This document shows, one piece after another, positions 10,629 to 19,367 of a DNA stretch of 64,000 nucleotides. How positions within the stretch are numbered: the first letter of the stretch is position 1; the number at the start of each line of letters is the position of its first letter. The stretch comes from Azotobacter vinelandii CA (GTDB lineage Bacteria; Pseudomonadota; Gammaproteobacteria; Pseudomonadales; Pseudomonadaceae). Location of the stretch: positions 3,524,501-3,588,500 of the forward strand of contig NC_021149.1 in NCBI RefSeq assembly GCF_000380335.1. Direction: 5' to 3'. The notes below the pieces were generated by a model that was not told the origin of the DNA, searched no databases, and worked only from the letters and a program-made list of their open reading frames with translations. The translations under genes were made by a program, and so were the position numbers.

Positions 10629-11435
10629 CTAGAGCGCCCCGCCCAGGCCGGTCCGGTTTTCCGCGCCGGCCGGTTGCGACGTGGCGACCCGCTCGCGCAG
10701 CCGGTCGGCCATCTCCACGCCCAGCTCGGTGGCCGCTTCGCGGCCCTCTTCGGCCTTCACCCTGAGCTTGTCGGTCAGGGTATCGCTGGCCTGGCCGAGC
10801 AGTTCGTCCTCCTGTCGGGTGGTCGGCAACACGCCGGCGATCAACGCCCCCACCGCGATGCCGAGCGCTCCCAGCACCAGCGGCTGCTCATGCATCAAGG
10901 TGTCGAAGCCGCCCCGCGCCTGATGGGCCCGTTGGCGCAGGGATTCGGCGGCATGGTGGCCGGAGTCGCTCAAGTACTGCCTGGCCGACCCCACGCTTTC
11001 GCTCACATGCTGCCGTGCCGAACCCAGGGTGTCGCTCACCCCCTCGCCCAGGTGCTCGGCCTTCTCGCGAATGCCGGCGGCCCGCTGCCTGGCCTTTTCG
11101 GTCAGGGACGGCCCACCCTGCGGCATCGAAGCCTCATCGACATGGGCCTGGCTCGCCGGAGCCCGGTTCTGGCTGGTCATCAGCCACAGCAATCCGATCG
11201 ATGTCAGCACGGTCGGCAAGGGATTGGCGGCCACCGTGTTGGTCAGGTTGGACATGAACTCGCCGCCATGTCCCTTGGTGTACCCCAGGGCCCTGTCCAG
11301 CAACTCGCCGGGGGACAGCCTGTTTTCCAAGGCATGGACGATATTGCTGATTTCCGCGCGCTGCCGGTCGATTTCCTGTTCCAGGGTTTCCGGACCCTTC
11401 TGCGCTTCGAGATCGATTCTGCTCTGCGTACTCAT
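10629..11435 (-). CDS. DUF3618-containing membrane-associated stress protein
   Basis: 268 aa. The N-terminus TLEQEIDRQRAEISNIVHALENRLSPGELLD followed by a short hydrophobic segment (NPLPTVLTSIGLLWLM) matches the DUF3618 family. The middle is a charged Ala/Ser/His-rich coiled region (about 105-175), then a second membrane segment (LVLGALGIAVGALIAGVLP, about 195-215). Function unknown; relatives are often described as nutrient- or stress-induced. Last gene of a three-gene operon; its ATG overlaps the stop of the upstream gene by 4 bp and it is followed by the terminator at 10455-10485. RBS GGGAG lies 8 bp before the start. Confidence 0.8.
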   Translation of the reverse strand: MSTQSRIDLEAQKGPETLEQEIDRQRAEISNIVHALENRLSPGELLDRALGYTKGHGGEFMSNLTNTVAANPLPTVLTSIGLLWLMTSQNRAPASQAHVDEASMPQGGPSLTEKARQRAAGIREKAEHLGEGVSDTLGSARQHVSESVGSARQYLSDSGHHAAESLRQRAHQARGGFDTLMHEQPLVLGALGIAVGALIAGVLPTTRQEDELLGQASDTLTDKLRVKAEEGREAATELGVEMADRLRERVATSQPAGAENRTGLGGAL

Positions 11436-12040
11436 GGGGCATTCTCCCGGATGGCGGCTTTATCTTTCTGCAGGGCATGCAGCGTGCGCGATGGCTTGAA
11501 TGCGGACGGCGCGAACTTCTTCCTGCCGCCCTTGACCATGACATAGCCGATCACCATCACGATCACGCCGACGATCGCCGCCGCCAGCCAGGCATCCATC
11601 GCCTGAGCCAGGGCGTAGACGAAGGCCTGCAGAAGAATGATGAAACCGGCCAGCAGCACTCCGCCACCACTGGCCAGGGACATGACGCCGGCCTTGGTGG
11701 CGTTGATCGACTCGCCGATCTCGACCTTGGCCAGGGCCAGCTCCTTGGTAACCAGCGAGGGCAGCTCCCGCCCCAGTTGGCCGAGCAAACCCATGATGCT
11801 GTTGCCGCCCTCTTCGCCTCCGGCGCGAGCGGTGTGCCGGTGAATGGTCGCGCTGGGCCGCTCCGTTTCCGTGCGTACCGCTTCGGGGCGTGGCGTCGCG
11901 GCTTGCGCCGTCTCGTCCCGGAGCGGATCCGGTCGGGCCACATCGGGCCGGACCGCATCCGCTCGGGCCAGGTCCGGCCGGCTCGTGTCGGAGTTGGCCT
12001 GGTTCGGCGGATAATTCCGGTTGCCAGTCGATTCGCTCAT
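11432..12040 (-). CDS. Phage_holin_3_6-like (DUF1469 type) two-TM membrane protein
   Basis: 202 aa. Residues 1-75 are a low-complexity Arg/Asp/Pro/Ala tail. From residue 80 comes the conserved core GLLGQLGRELPSLVTKELALAKVEIGES, then two membrane helices (SGGGVLLAGFIILLQAFVYAL and WLAAAIVGVIVMVIGYVMVKG). The family name refers to fold similarity to holins; these chromosomal copies are usually housekeeping or stress envelope proteins, and no phage gene is nearby. Translationally coupled (4-bp overlaps) to both neighbours. The repetitive N-terminal tail looks specific to this copy. Confidence 0.8.
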   Translation of the reverse strand: MSESTGNRNYPPNQANSDTSRPDLARADAVRPDVARPDPLRDETAQAATPRPEAVRTETERPSATIHRHTARAGGEEGGNSIMGLLGQLGRELPSLVTKELALAKVEIGESINATKAGVMSLASGGGVLLAGFIILLQAFVYALAQAMDAWLAAAIVGVIVMVIGYVMVKGGRKKFAPSAFKPSRTLHALQKDKAAIRENAP

Positions 12041-12828
12041 CGCTTCGTTCCTCCGTTCGGGCCTTTATCGTTTTGGCAGGCCGGCCCCGTGGTGCCGCCC
12101 TGGATGGTGCCGGTCGTGCCCGGGCCGCTGCGGCCGGGATCGACGGGCGGCAGGCCGCTGGCGACGGCCCTGCCGGTGGTGTCGTCCGGCGTGGTGGTGA
12201 CCCTGGTCCCGGCGACATCCGGACTGCCAGAAACACCGGCCGGCCCCGTAACGGCTTCCTCCCGCTCGGCGGTACGGACAGGAGCGGACTGGAGCGGCCC
12301 GGCCTCCGCGTGCCGGGATCGGCGCCCGGAAGCGCGGGCGAAACGGGTCAGACCGAAACCGAGGGCGATGCTGCCGGCGAGAAACAGCCCAGGGTTGTCC
12401 CTGGCCAGGCGATCGGCATCGTGGAACAGTTGCTCGGCACTCCTGCCACGCAACTGGTCGGCGAACCTGAACATGCGATCGGCGGCATTCAGCACATAGT
12501 CCGACAGCCCCTGCTCGTCCTGCTCCTCGAGTTCGCAGGCTGCCGCACGCGCGCCCTCGGCGATCTTTTCCAGTTCATCCGCGGCACTCCGGGTGTAGCT
12601 TTCCAGCGGATCCTTGCTCTCGCCCTGCCGTTCGGTTTCAGCGGCCACCGGGTCGATCGCCCCCTCCGGTGGCTCCTGGAAAACATTGCCTGCCGGAAAA
12701 CCTTTGCGGCCATCGGATCGTGGCGAGTGTTCAGTAGGTCTGGGCATGGTCGTATCCACCTCGATTTCTCTGCTGGCTACCGGCTCACGAGCTGGCGGTG
12801 GTGCAATGTCGGAAAACAGCCTTCTCAT
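12037..12828 (-). CDS. Hypothetical protein, first gene of the envelope/stress operon
   Basis: 263 aa from ATG 12828, which has AGGAGG close upstream; an in-frame start at 12942 would add an Arg-rich stretch with no RBS. Residues 85-160 are acidic and helical (YTRSAADELEKIAEGARAA, ADRMFRFADQLRGRSAEQLF) and lead to one hydrophobic segment, NPGLFLAGSIALGFGLTRF, followed by a Gly/Thr/Pro-rich tail of about 90 residues. The single-helix pattern after RDNPGLF is seen in small proteins that sit beside DUF3618 and holin-like genes. No function can be assigned. It overlaps the next gene by 4 bp. Confidence 0.7.
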   Translation of the reverse strand: MRRLFSDIAPPPAREPVASREIEVDTTMPRPTEHSPRSDGRKGFPAGNVFQEPPEGAIDPVAAETERQGESKDPLESYTRSAADELEKIAEGARAAACELEEQDEQGLSDYVLNAADRMFRFADQLRGRSAEQLFHDADRLARDNPGLFLAGSIALGFGLTRFARASGRRSRHAEAGPLQSAPVRTAEREEAVTGPAGVSGSPDVAGTRVTTTPDDTTGRAVASGLPPVDPGRSGPGTTGTIQGGTTGPACQNDKGPNGGTKR

Positions 12829-12977
12829 TCGCCTCCTCTCCTTTAGGTGACAGGCCCTTTCCAGCCGAGTTCGAGCGAAACGATAACGCCCGTCTCGCCG
12901 CCGATCGGCGCAGCCTCCTGAACTTTTCCGGCGTTTTCGCAATCCACCGGGAAACCGTCGAATAAAGGGGGTAGCCC

Positions 12978-13274
12978 ATGAAAGCCCTGCTCGGACTCGC
13001 CGCCGCCAGTGCCTTGCTGACCGCCCTGCCCGGCCTCGCCTGCACGCCGGACGAAATCGACCTCAAGGCCCGTGAACTGGCCATCAACGTGCACATGCTC
13101 ACTCACAGCGATCCACGGCTGGCCGAGGAGATCTACAGGGAAATCCGGAGCGCGCGTCCCGAATACACCGCCGAAGAACTGCCCAACGAATGCGCGGCCT
13201 ACGAACGACGGTTGCTGGAACTGGAGAAGGCGGCGGCTCAGGCCGAAACCAATTGGAGGTCGAACTACTACTAG
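12978..13274 (+). CDS. Small secreted/periplasmic protein of unknown function
   Basis: 98 aa with a convincing signal peptide (MKALLGLAAASALLTALPGLA, cleavage near ALPGLA|CTP). The mature part is helical and charged (DLKARELAINVHMLTHSDPRLAEEIYREI) with two cysteines (TPDE-side Cys and ELPNECAAYERR) that could form a disulfide in the periplasm. GGGGG-type RBS just upstream of ATG 12978. Divergent from the envelope operon (150 bp between starts) and convergent with the ferritin-like gene. I do not recognise the family. Confidence 0.65.
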   Translation: MKALLGLAAASALLTALPGLACTPDEIDLKARELAINVHMLTHSDPRLAEEIYREIRSARPEYTAEELPNECAAYERRLLELEKAAAQAETNWRSNYY

Positions 13275-13359
13275 GTAGGGGCCCGTCCGCCCCGGCATGC
13301 GGAAATGCGGCGATCCGCCCGGCTGCCGTCGAACGCGCGGAGACAGCCGGGCGGATTGC

Positions 13360-13656
13360 TCAGTCCCCATCCTCGTGGTCGATGGGCCCCTCGCTGAAGA
13401 GATACGTCTTGAATTCGTCGGAGAACTTGGGGTCCCTGCGGCGGATCCACTCCAGCACCATGGCCGCGTGTTCCTTCTCCTCGTCGCGGTTGTGCGCGAG
13501 GATGCTTCTGAGTTCCGGGTCCCGGCAGACGTCGACCCGCTGGTTGTACCAGTCGATGGCTTCGAGTTCCTCCATCAGCGAAACGATGGCCCGGTGCATG
13601 TCGCGGGTTTCGGCGGAAAGCGCTTCGACGGGTTCGTGATAACCGACGCTGGACAT
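13360..13656 (-). CDS. Encapsulated-ferritin-like (EncFtn) protein, no shell gene nearby
   Basis: 98-aa four-helix half-ferritin. From ATG 13656 (seven bases after AGGAG; an ATG at 13662 is too close to it) the sequence holds VSLMEELEAIDWYNQRVD and LAHNRDEEKEHAAMVLEW. The ferroxidase-centre ligands Glu30, Glu60 and His63, and entry-site residues Glu29, Glu32 and Trp36, correspond (two-residue offset) to those known in Rhodospirillum EncFtn (Glu32, Glu62, His65; Glu31, Glu34, Trp38). EncFtn dimers oxidise Fe(II) inside encapsulin nanocompartments. This copy ends ...LFSEGPIDHEDGD and lacks the C-terminal encapsulin-targeting peptide, and no encapsulin gene occurs in the window, so it may work outside a shell. 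Confidence 0.88.
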   Translation of the reverse strand: MSSVGYHEPVEALSAETRDMHRAIVSLMEELEAIDWYNQRVDVCRDPELRSILAHNRDEEKEHAAMVLEWIRRRDPKFSDEFKTYLFSEGPIDHEDGD

Positions 13657-13856
13657 ATCCATTCTCCTGCTGGTGTGTATGGGCGAAGAACAGCGCCCGA
13701 CTCCCGGTAGTCACCGTCCCCGGCTCGGGCTCGGGACGGCATGCCGGACAGCCGGGCGACCGGCACGGCTCCGCCGTGACGTGCAGAGCCGCTTCATCCG
13801 CGCTATGCCTTAACTATAAGAAGGAAACCGCGCGCAGCCGCGCAGGAGGCACCGAA

Positions 13857-14642
13857 ATGACCGCGACGCCCTATGTGGCCCGGCAACCGGACGAGCGGGG
13901 CTTCATCCACTACAGCGAGGCCGAGCATGCCGTCTGGCGGACACTGATCGAACGCCAGTCGGCACTCATCGAAGGACGCGCCTGTGCGGAATACCTGGAC
14001 GGTATCCGGCGGCTCGGCCTGCCGCGGGAACGCATCCCGCAGCTCGACGAGATCAATCGCGTGCTCGAATCCGCCACCGGCTGGCGGGTGGCGCGGGTAC
14101 CGGCGCTGATCCCTTTCCAGACCTTCTTCGAGCTTCTCGCCGACCGCCGGTTTCCGGTGGCGACCTTCATCCGACGGCCGGAGGAGCTGGACTATCTGCA
14201 GGAGCCGGACATCTTCCACGAACTGTTCGGCCACTGCCCGATGCTGACCAACCCCTGGTTCGCCGCCTTCACCCACACCTACGGCCGGTTGGGCCTGGCG
14301 GCCAGCAAGGAGGAGCGCGTCTACCTGGCGCGGCTGTACTGGATGACCGTGGAGTTCGGCCTGGTCGACACTCCGGCGGGCCGGCGCATCTACGGCGGCG
14401 GCATCCTCTCCTCGCCGAAGGAAACCCTCTACTGCCTGTCCGGGACGCCGGAACACCAGCCCTTCGATCCGCTCGAGGCAATGCGTACGCCGTATCGCAT
14501 CGACATCCTGCAGCCGCTCTACTTCGTGCTGCCGGACCTGCGCCACCTGTTCGAACTGGCCCGCCAGGACATCATGGCGCTGGTGCGCCAGGCCATGCGT
14601 CTCGGCCTGCATCCGCCGAAGTTTCCGCCGAAGGCGGCCTGA
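13857..14642 (+). CDS. phhA: Phenylalanine 4-hydroxylase
   Basis: Non-haem iron, tetrahydropterin-dependent conversion of phenylalanine to tyrosine. The 261-aa bacterial-type enzyme has the iron ligands His121 and His126 in HELFGHCPM and Glu167 in [10 protein letters not shown], plus the pterin-binding region around [23 protein letters not shown] 13857 is preferred because of AGGAGG eight bases upstream. phhB follows 95 bp downstream as in other pseudomonads. The aminotransferase phhC/tyrB and the regulator phhR, neighbours in P. aeruginosa, are not adjacent here. Confidence 0.97.
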   Translation: MTATPYVARQPDERGFIHYSEAEHAVWRTLIERQSALIEGRACAEYLDGIRRLGLPRERIPQLDEINRVLESATGWRVARVPALIPFQTFFELLADRRFPVATFIRRPEELDYLQEPDIFHELFGHCPMLTNPWFAAFTHTYGRLGLAASKEERVYLARLYWMTVEFGLVDTPAGRRIYGGGILSSPKETLYCLSGTPEHQPFDPLEAMRTPYRIDILQPLYFVLPDLRHLFELARQDIMALVRQAMRLGLHPPKFPPKAA

Positions 14643-14737
14643 ACGCCGATCCCGGACACAGCGTGGAAAACCCGCGCAGCGGTTTCCCACCGTCGCCCCC
14701 GGACTCGACCCCGCAACCAGCAGAACCGGAGCCCCTC

Positions 14738-15094
14738 ATGACCGTCCTCTCCCAAGCCCATTGCGAAGCCTGCCGCGCCGACGCGCCGAAAGTCTCGGAA
14801 CAGGAACTCGCCGACCTGATCCGGCAGATCCCCGACTGGCGGGTGGAAAACCGCGACGGCATCCTGCAACTGGAAAAGGTCTTCGCCTTCAGGAACTTCG
14901 CCCGAGCCCTGGCCTTCACCGACGCGGTCGGCGCGCTCGCCGAGGCCGAAGGGCACCATCCGGCGCTGCTCACCGAATGGGGCAGGGTCACCGTGACCTG
15001 GTGGACCCACAAGATCCGCGGCCTGCACCGCAACGACTTCATCATGGCGGCGCGCACCGACGAGTTGGCGAAAGGAGCGGAAGACCGCGCCTGA
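14738..15094 (+). CDS. phhB: Pterin-4a-carbinolamine dehydratase
   Basis: Recycles the pterin cofactor of PhhA by dehydrating 4a-hydroxytetrahydrobiopterin. The 118-aa product carries the family motif [28 protein letters not shown] with the catalytic histidines His73, His74 and His91. ATG 14738 follows GGAG and gives the standard length; an upstream in-frame ATG at 14663 would add a Pro/Ser-rich, unconserved extension. Second gene of the phhAB pair. Confidence 0.96.
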   Translation: MTVLSQAHCEACRADAPKVSEQELADLIRQIPDWRVENRDGILQLEKVFAFRNFARALAFTDAVGALAEAEGHHPALLTEWGRVTVTWWTHKIRGLHRNDFIMAARTDELAKGAEDRA

Positions 15095-15134
15095 GCCAGC
15101 GCGTCGGCGCAAAAACCGGCAGACCGCTCGTCGG

Positions 15135-15160
15135 TTAAAATATATGATTATAAAACAATA
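15135..15160 (+). promoter_or_regulatory. AT-rich promoter candidate for MFS-ggpPS
   Basis: TTAAAATATATGATTATAAA and flanking bases form an isolated AT island in very GC-rich DNA, 80-100 bp before the MFS start. Several -10-like hexamers (TAAAAT, TATAAA) overlap, so a single -35/-10 pair cannot be chosen. A salt-inducible promoter would fit the downstream ggpPS gene; that is inference. Confidence 0.4.
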
Positions 15161-15237
15161 GGTTAGTACTAGCAGGCGGCTCCCTTGAGGGAATTTTGGG
15201 TTGCCATTCGTCGGCAACTTCCCTAGGGTGGGTCGCC

Positions 15238-16527
15238 ATGTGGACCAACATTGCCCCCATCGGTTCGCTGCTCGGCGGGGTCGCACTGCTCCTGCTCGGC
15301 AACGGACTGCTCAACACCCTGCTGACCCTGCGTGGCGTCGCCGAAGGCTACTCCACCGGGCTGCTCGGCCTGCTGATGTCCGGCTATTTCGTCGGCTACC
15401 TGCTCGGCACCTGGCTGACGGTACCGCTGATCCGCCGCATCGGGCATATCCGCGCCTTCGCCTGTTGCGCCGCCTCGGGCGCCATCGTCGCGCTGCTCCA
15501 CCTGATTCTGGTCAACCCCTGGGTGTGGATGGTGCTGCGCGTGGTCTACGGCATCGTCCTGGTCACCCTCTACATGGTCATCGAGAGCTGGCTCAACGCC
15601 CGGGTCAGCGGCGACAGCCGCGGCCGGGTGTTCGCCGTCTACATGGCGGTCAACCTCGGTGCCCTGGCCCTCGCCCAGCAGCTCTTGAACCTCGCCAGTC
15701 CGCTGGAATTCCTGCTCTTCGCCATCGCCGGCATCCTCATCTGCGCCGCGCTCTTGCCCATCACCCTCACCCGCCAGGCACAGCCGACCCTGCCCGACAC
15801 GCCGCCCACCGAGCTGCGCCAACTGGCGCGAATCGCGCCGCTGTCGGTGACCGCCGCCGGGCTGTCCGGTCTCGCCCTCGGCGCCTTCTGGGGCCTTGCG
15901 CCGGTATACGCCAGCCACAGCGGCTTCGACGCCGCCGGCGTGGGATTGCTGATGGGGGCGACCATTCTCGGTGGCGCCGTGCTGCAGTGGCCCATCGGCC
16001 GCTACTCGGACAGCCACGACCGCGCGAAGGTGATGCTCTGCGTGGTGACCCTGGCCGCGCTGACGGCACTGGCCATCAGCCTGCTGCCCACCGGCGGCTT
16101 GCTGCTCGGCGCCTTCTTCCTCTGGGGCGGGCTGGCCTTCTCCATCTATTCCATCGCCATGGCGCGGATGGTCGATCAGTTGCACCCGGACGAGATCCTC
16201 TCCGGCTGCAGCGGCCTGCTGCTGGTCAATGGCCTGGGCTCGGCCTGCGGCCCGCTGCTCGCCGGCCTGGCCATGCACCTGCTCGGTCCGCGCGGACTGC
16301 CGCTCTACTGCGCGGCGGTGCTCGGCCTGCTGGCGCTCTACACCCTCCATCGCCTGCACCGGGTGAGCGATCTGCTCAGCGAGCCGCACGCCCAGTTCAC
16401 CCCCATGCTGCGCACCAGCCATACCGTGCTCGAACTGATGCCCGAGGCCCCGGAAAGCGCGGCCGACTCCAGCCCCGACGCCGCCGTGGCGGAGCCGGGC
16501 ACCACCAGGGAGGAAACCTGTATCTGA
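15238..16527 (+). CDS. MFS transporter (YcaD-like)
   Basis: 429-aa inner-membrane protein with about 12 hydrophobic segments and MFS landmarks: the loop after TM2 (GTWLTVPLIRRIGHIRAFA), WPIGRYSDSHDRAKVM between TM8 and TM9, and a hydrophilic C-terminal tail of about 70 residues. It resembles the YcaD/drug-efflux-like branch. ATG 15238 is chosen (AGGGTG upstream); the longer frame from 15196 has no better signal. It precedes ggpPS by 88 bp in the same direction; I recall that a ycaD-type transporter also accompanies the glucosylglycerol gene in Stenotrophomonas, so export or uptake of glucosylglycerol or a precursor is a reasonable guess. Confidence 0.85.
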   Translation: MWTNIAPIGSLLGGVALLLLGNGLLNTLLTLRGVAEGYSTGLLGLLMSGYFVGYLLGTWLTVPLIRRIGHIRAFACCAASGAIVALLHLILVNPWVWMVLRVVYGIVLVTLYMVIESWLNARVSGDSRGRVFAVYMAVNLGALALAQQLLNLASPLEFLLFAIAGILICAALLPITLTRQAQPTLPDTPPTELRQLARIAPLSVTAAGLSGLALGAFWGLAPVYASHSGFDAAGVGLLMGATILGGAVLQWPIGRYSDSHDRAKVMLCVVTLAALTALAISLLPTGGLLLGAFFLWGGLAFSIYSIAMARMVDQLHPDEILSGCSGLLLVNGLGSACGPLLAGLAMHLLGPRGLPLYCAAVLGLLALYTLHRLHRVSDLLSEPHAQFTPMLRTSHTVLELMPEAPESAADSSPDAAVAEPGTTREETCI

Positions 16528-16615
16528 CTCCGGCGCCATGGAGGCTCCGGACAACACCACTCGTCGGCCCAGGTCGGCGCGTCAACTTGCCCCACTACTG
16601 GAGAGAAGACAGCGC

Positions 16616-18868
16616 ATGCTACTTGCCACCGATCTCGATGGAACCTTTCTCGCCGGCGATCCGCAGGATCGCCTGAGTCTCTATCAGACCATCACCGCCC
16701 ACCCCGACATCCAGTTGGCCTATGTCACCGGCCGCAGCCTGGAGGCCGTTCTGCCGCTGCTGGCCGATCCCACCCTGCCGCAGCCGGACTACATCGTCGC
16801 CGACGTCGGCGCCAGCCTCTATCACGGCGAAACCCTGCAGCCGATCCAGCCCCTGCAGCACGACATCGACGCCCGCTGGCCCGGCGAAAGCCAGATCGCC
16901 GGCGCTCTCGCCGGCCTTCCCGACCTGCAGCGCCAGGACGTGCCCCAGGCGCGCCGCTGCTCCTACTTCTGCACCCCGGAACGCGCCGCCGACCCGGCCC
17001 TCGAGGTCATCGCCGAACGCCTCGGCTGCGACCTGCTGTACTCGGCCGGACGCTATCTGGACTTCCTGCCGCGCGGGGTGAACAAGGGCAGCAGCCTGCT
17101 GCGCCTGGTCGAGCACCTCGGTCTCGATCCCGAGCAGGTGCTGGTCGCCGGCGACACCCTGAACGACCTCAGCATGCTCACCTGCGGCCTCAAGGGCGTC
17201 TGCGTCGGGCAGGCGGAGGAAAGCCTGCTCGAACATACGCGCCACTGCACCCGCGTCCTGCACGCCGACAGCCCGGGCTGCGGCGGCATCATCCAGGCCT
17301 TCGCCCACTTCGGCTTCCTCGGCGTGCACGGCTTCGCCGCCGAAACCCGCAAGGCGACCGAGCCGGGACACGCCGAGCTGGTGATCGTCTACCACCGCCT
17401 GCCCTACGAGGAATACCGCGAGCACGGCCAGGTGCAGCGCCGCCGGCCAAGCTCGCCCAACGGCATCATCCCCACCCTGCTCAGCTTCTTCGCCGACGGG
17501 CGCAAGGGCTCCTGGGTCGCCTGGGCCGAGCACGAGGAAGGCCAAGGCCTCTTCGAGAGCCACACCACGGTGGACGCCGAGCGCTACCCGCGCCTGACCG
17601 CCGCCCGCGTGCCGCTCTGCAAGGAAGACATCGATACCTTCTACAAGCGTTTCTCCAAGGAGGCCTTCTGGCCGACCTTGCACACCTTCTGGGAGCGCGC
17701 CGTCTTCAACGAGGACGACTGGCAGGTGTTCCTGCGGGTCAACCGCGCCTTCGCCGAGCGCACCGCCCTGGAGGCCGCCGAGGGCGCCACCGTCTGGCTG
17801 CACGACTACAACCTGTGGATGGTTCCGGCCTATCTGCGCGAACTGCGCCCGGACCTGAAGCTGGCCTTCTTCCACCACACCCACTTCCCCTCGGCGGATG
17901 TGTTCAACGTGGTGCCCTGGCGCCGGCAGATCGTCGGCAGCCTGCTGCAATGCGACTACATCGGCTTCCACATCCCGCGCCAGGTGGAGAATTTCGTCGA
18001 CGTCGCCCGCGGCGTGGCCCCGCTGAAGGTGCTCGGCCGGCAGAACTGCGCGCCGCGCTTCGTCACCTACGGCTGCGCGGTCGGCCTGGAGCGCGTGACC
18101 ACCGCCATCGATACCGGCATGCGCCAGGTCCGCCTCGGTGCCCATCCGGTCGGGCTCGACCTCGACCGGGTGCGCAACGCCCTGGCCAGCCCTTCCGTGC
18201 AGAATCAGATGGAACAGTTGCGTCGCGAGTTGAACGGCGTGCGCCTGGTCCTCGCCGTGGAGCGCCTGGATTACACCAAGGGCGTGCTGGAAAAGCTCAA
18301 GGCCTTCGAGCGGCTGCTGGCGGACAACCCCGAGTTGCAGGGCAGAATCACCCTGGCCACCATCTGCGTCCCGGCGGCGCGGGAGATGACCGTCTACGAC
18401 GAGTTGCAGGGGCAGATCGAACAGGCCGTGGGACGCATCAACGGTCGCTTCGCCCGGGTCGGCTGGACGCCGGTGCAGTTCTTCTTCCGCAGCCTGCCGT
18501 TCGAGGAAGTGGTGGCCTGGTACGCCATGGCCGACGTCATGTGGATCACCCCGCTGCGCGACGGCCTCAACCTGGTGGCCAAGGAGTTCGTCGCCACCCA
18601 GGGCCTGCTGGACGGCAGCGGCGTGCTGGTGCTCTCCGAATTCGCCGGCGCCGCCGCCGAACTCAAGGGCGCCCTGCTGACCAATCCCCACGACATCGCC
18701 GATCTAGTGCAGAACTGCCATCTGGCGCTGAACCTGCCCAAGAGCGAGGCCCGGGCGCGGCTGCGCGAGCTGTTCGACATCGTCGCCTTCAACGACATCC
18801 GCCGCTGGGGCGACGAGTTCCTCGGCGCGCTGGAGGAGCCCCGGACGGACATCCGCGCCATCGCCTGA
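16616..18868 (+). CDS. ggpPS: Bifunctional glucosylglycerol-phosphate phosphatase/synthase
   Basis: 750-aa fusion. Residues 1-250 are a HAD-type phosphatase (motif I LLATDLDGTF, later GVNKGSSLLRL and VLVAGDTLNDLSML). From about residue 260 comes a retaining GT20 domain of the OtsA/GgpS type (HDYNLWMVPAYLRELRPD, FFHHTHFPSADVFN, VLAVERLDYTKGV, PLRDGLNLVAKEFVA). GgpS condenses ADP-glucose with glycerol-3-phosphate and the phosphatase releases the compatible solute glucosylglycerol. The phosphatase-first fusion is the GgpPS arrangement known from Stenotrophomonas rhizophila and some pseudomonads. A trehalose-phosphate synthase is the main alternative, but OtsA is not normally fused this way. ATG 16616 keeps the HAD motif at the very N-terminus. 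Confidence 0.88.
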   Translation: MLLATDLDGTFLAGDPQDRLSLYQTITAHPDIQLAYVTGRSLEAVLPLLADPTLPQPDYIVADVGASLYHGETLQPIQPLQHDIDARWPGESQIAGALAGLPDLQRQDVPQARRCSYFCTPERAADPALEVIAERLGCDLLYSAGRYLDFLPRGVNKGSSLLRLVEHLGLDPEQVLVAGDTLNDLSMLTCGLKGVCVGQAEESLLEHTRHCTRVLHADSPGCGGIIQAFAHFGFLGVHGFAAETRKATEPGHAELVIVYHRLPYEEYREHGQVQRRRPSSPNGIIPTLLSFFADGRKGSWVAWAEHEEGQGLFESHTTVDAERYPRLTAARVPLCKEDIDTFYKRFSKEAFWPTLHTFWERAVFNEDDWQVFLRVNRAFAERTALEAAEGATVWLHDYNLWMVPAYLRELRPDLKLAFFHHTHFPSADVFNVVPWRRQIVGSLLQCDYIGFHIPRQVENFVDVARGVAPLKVLGRQNCAPRFVTYGCAVGLERVTTAIDTGMRQVRLGAHPVGLDLDRVRNALASPSVQNQMEQLRRELNGVRLVLAVERLDYTKGVLEKLKAFERLLADNPELQGRITLATICVPAAREMTVYDELQGQIEQAVGRINGRFARVGWTPVQFFFRSLPFEEVVAWYAMADVMWITPLRDGLNLVAKEFVATQGLLDGSGVLVLSEFAGAAAELKGALLTNPHDIADLVQNCHLALNLPKSEARARLRELFDIVAFNDIRRWGDEFLGALEEPRTDIRAIA

Positions 18869-18879
18869 CCGTACCGGTA

Positions 18880-18911
18880 AATCCGCCCCTGCGCTTGCGC
18901 AGGCGCGGATT
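18880..18911 (+). terminator. Long hairpin after ggpPS
   Basis: A 15-bp inverted repeat (one mismatch) with AATCCGC/GCGGATT outer arms and CTGCGC/GCGCAG inner arms begins 12 bp past the ggpPS stop. No T-run follows. It lies between the convergent ggpPS and arfB and could serve both. Confidence 0.6.
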
Positions 18912-18953
18912 GCTGAAGGTCCGATCCCGCCGCCGCAGCCGGCGTGCCGACAA

Positions 18954-19367
18954 TCAGTAATCCACCCGCCCCCGCCCGGCCTTGATCGCCCCGCGCCGCG
19001 CCTTTCCCTCCAGCCGGCGCTGTTTCGAGCCGCGGGTCGGCCGGGTCGGTCGGCGCGTCTTCTCCGCCCCGGCCACGCTGCGGATCAACGCGACCAGGCG
19101 TTCCAGGGCATCGGCGCGGTTCTGCTCGCGGGTGCGATAGCGCTGCGCCTTGATCACGACGACGCCTTCGCCGCCGATGCGCTGATCGCGCAGGGCCAGG
19201 AGACGCTCCTTGTAGAAATCCGGCAGGGACGAGGCACGGATGTCGAAGCGCAGATGCACGGCGCTGGACACCTTGTTGACGTTCTGCCCGCCGGCCCCCT
19301 GAGCGCGGATCGCATTCAGTTCGATCTCATCGTCAGGCAGATGGAGGGTGTCGGAGATTTCCAGCAT
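18954..19367 (-). CDS. arfB: Peptidyl-tRNA hydrolase ArfB (YaeJ), ribosome rescue factor
   Basis: 137-aa class I release-factor-like protein that frees peptides from ribosomes stalled without a stop codon. The catalytic GGQ is at 26-28 in [23 protein letters not shown], and the C-terminus is the basic tail ([24 protein letters not shown]) that enters the empty mRNA channel. ATG 19367 gives the standard length; the in-frame start at 19406 has no family match. Convergent with ggpPS. Confidence 0.95.
   Translation of the reverse strand: MLEISDTLHLPDDEIELNAIRAQGAGGQNVNKVSSAVHLRFDIRASSLPDFYKERLLALRDQRIGGEGVVVIKAQRYRTREQNRADALERLVALIRSVAGAEKTRRPTRPTRGSKQRRLEGKARRGAIKAGRGRVDY

Noticed and set aside
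11432-12040. Holin-like gene as a prophage marker
   Set aside because: No integrase, capsid, tail or lysis genes near it; chromosomal Phage_holin_3_6 proteins are common in non-phage operons.
16616-18868. Trehalose-6-phosphate synthase/phosphatase (OtsA/OtsB)
   Set aside because: The phosphatase-first fusion and GgpS-type sequence fit GgpPS better; OtsA and OtsB fusions normally have the synthase first.
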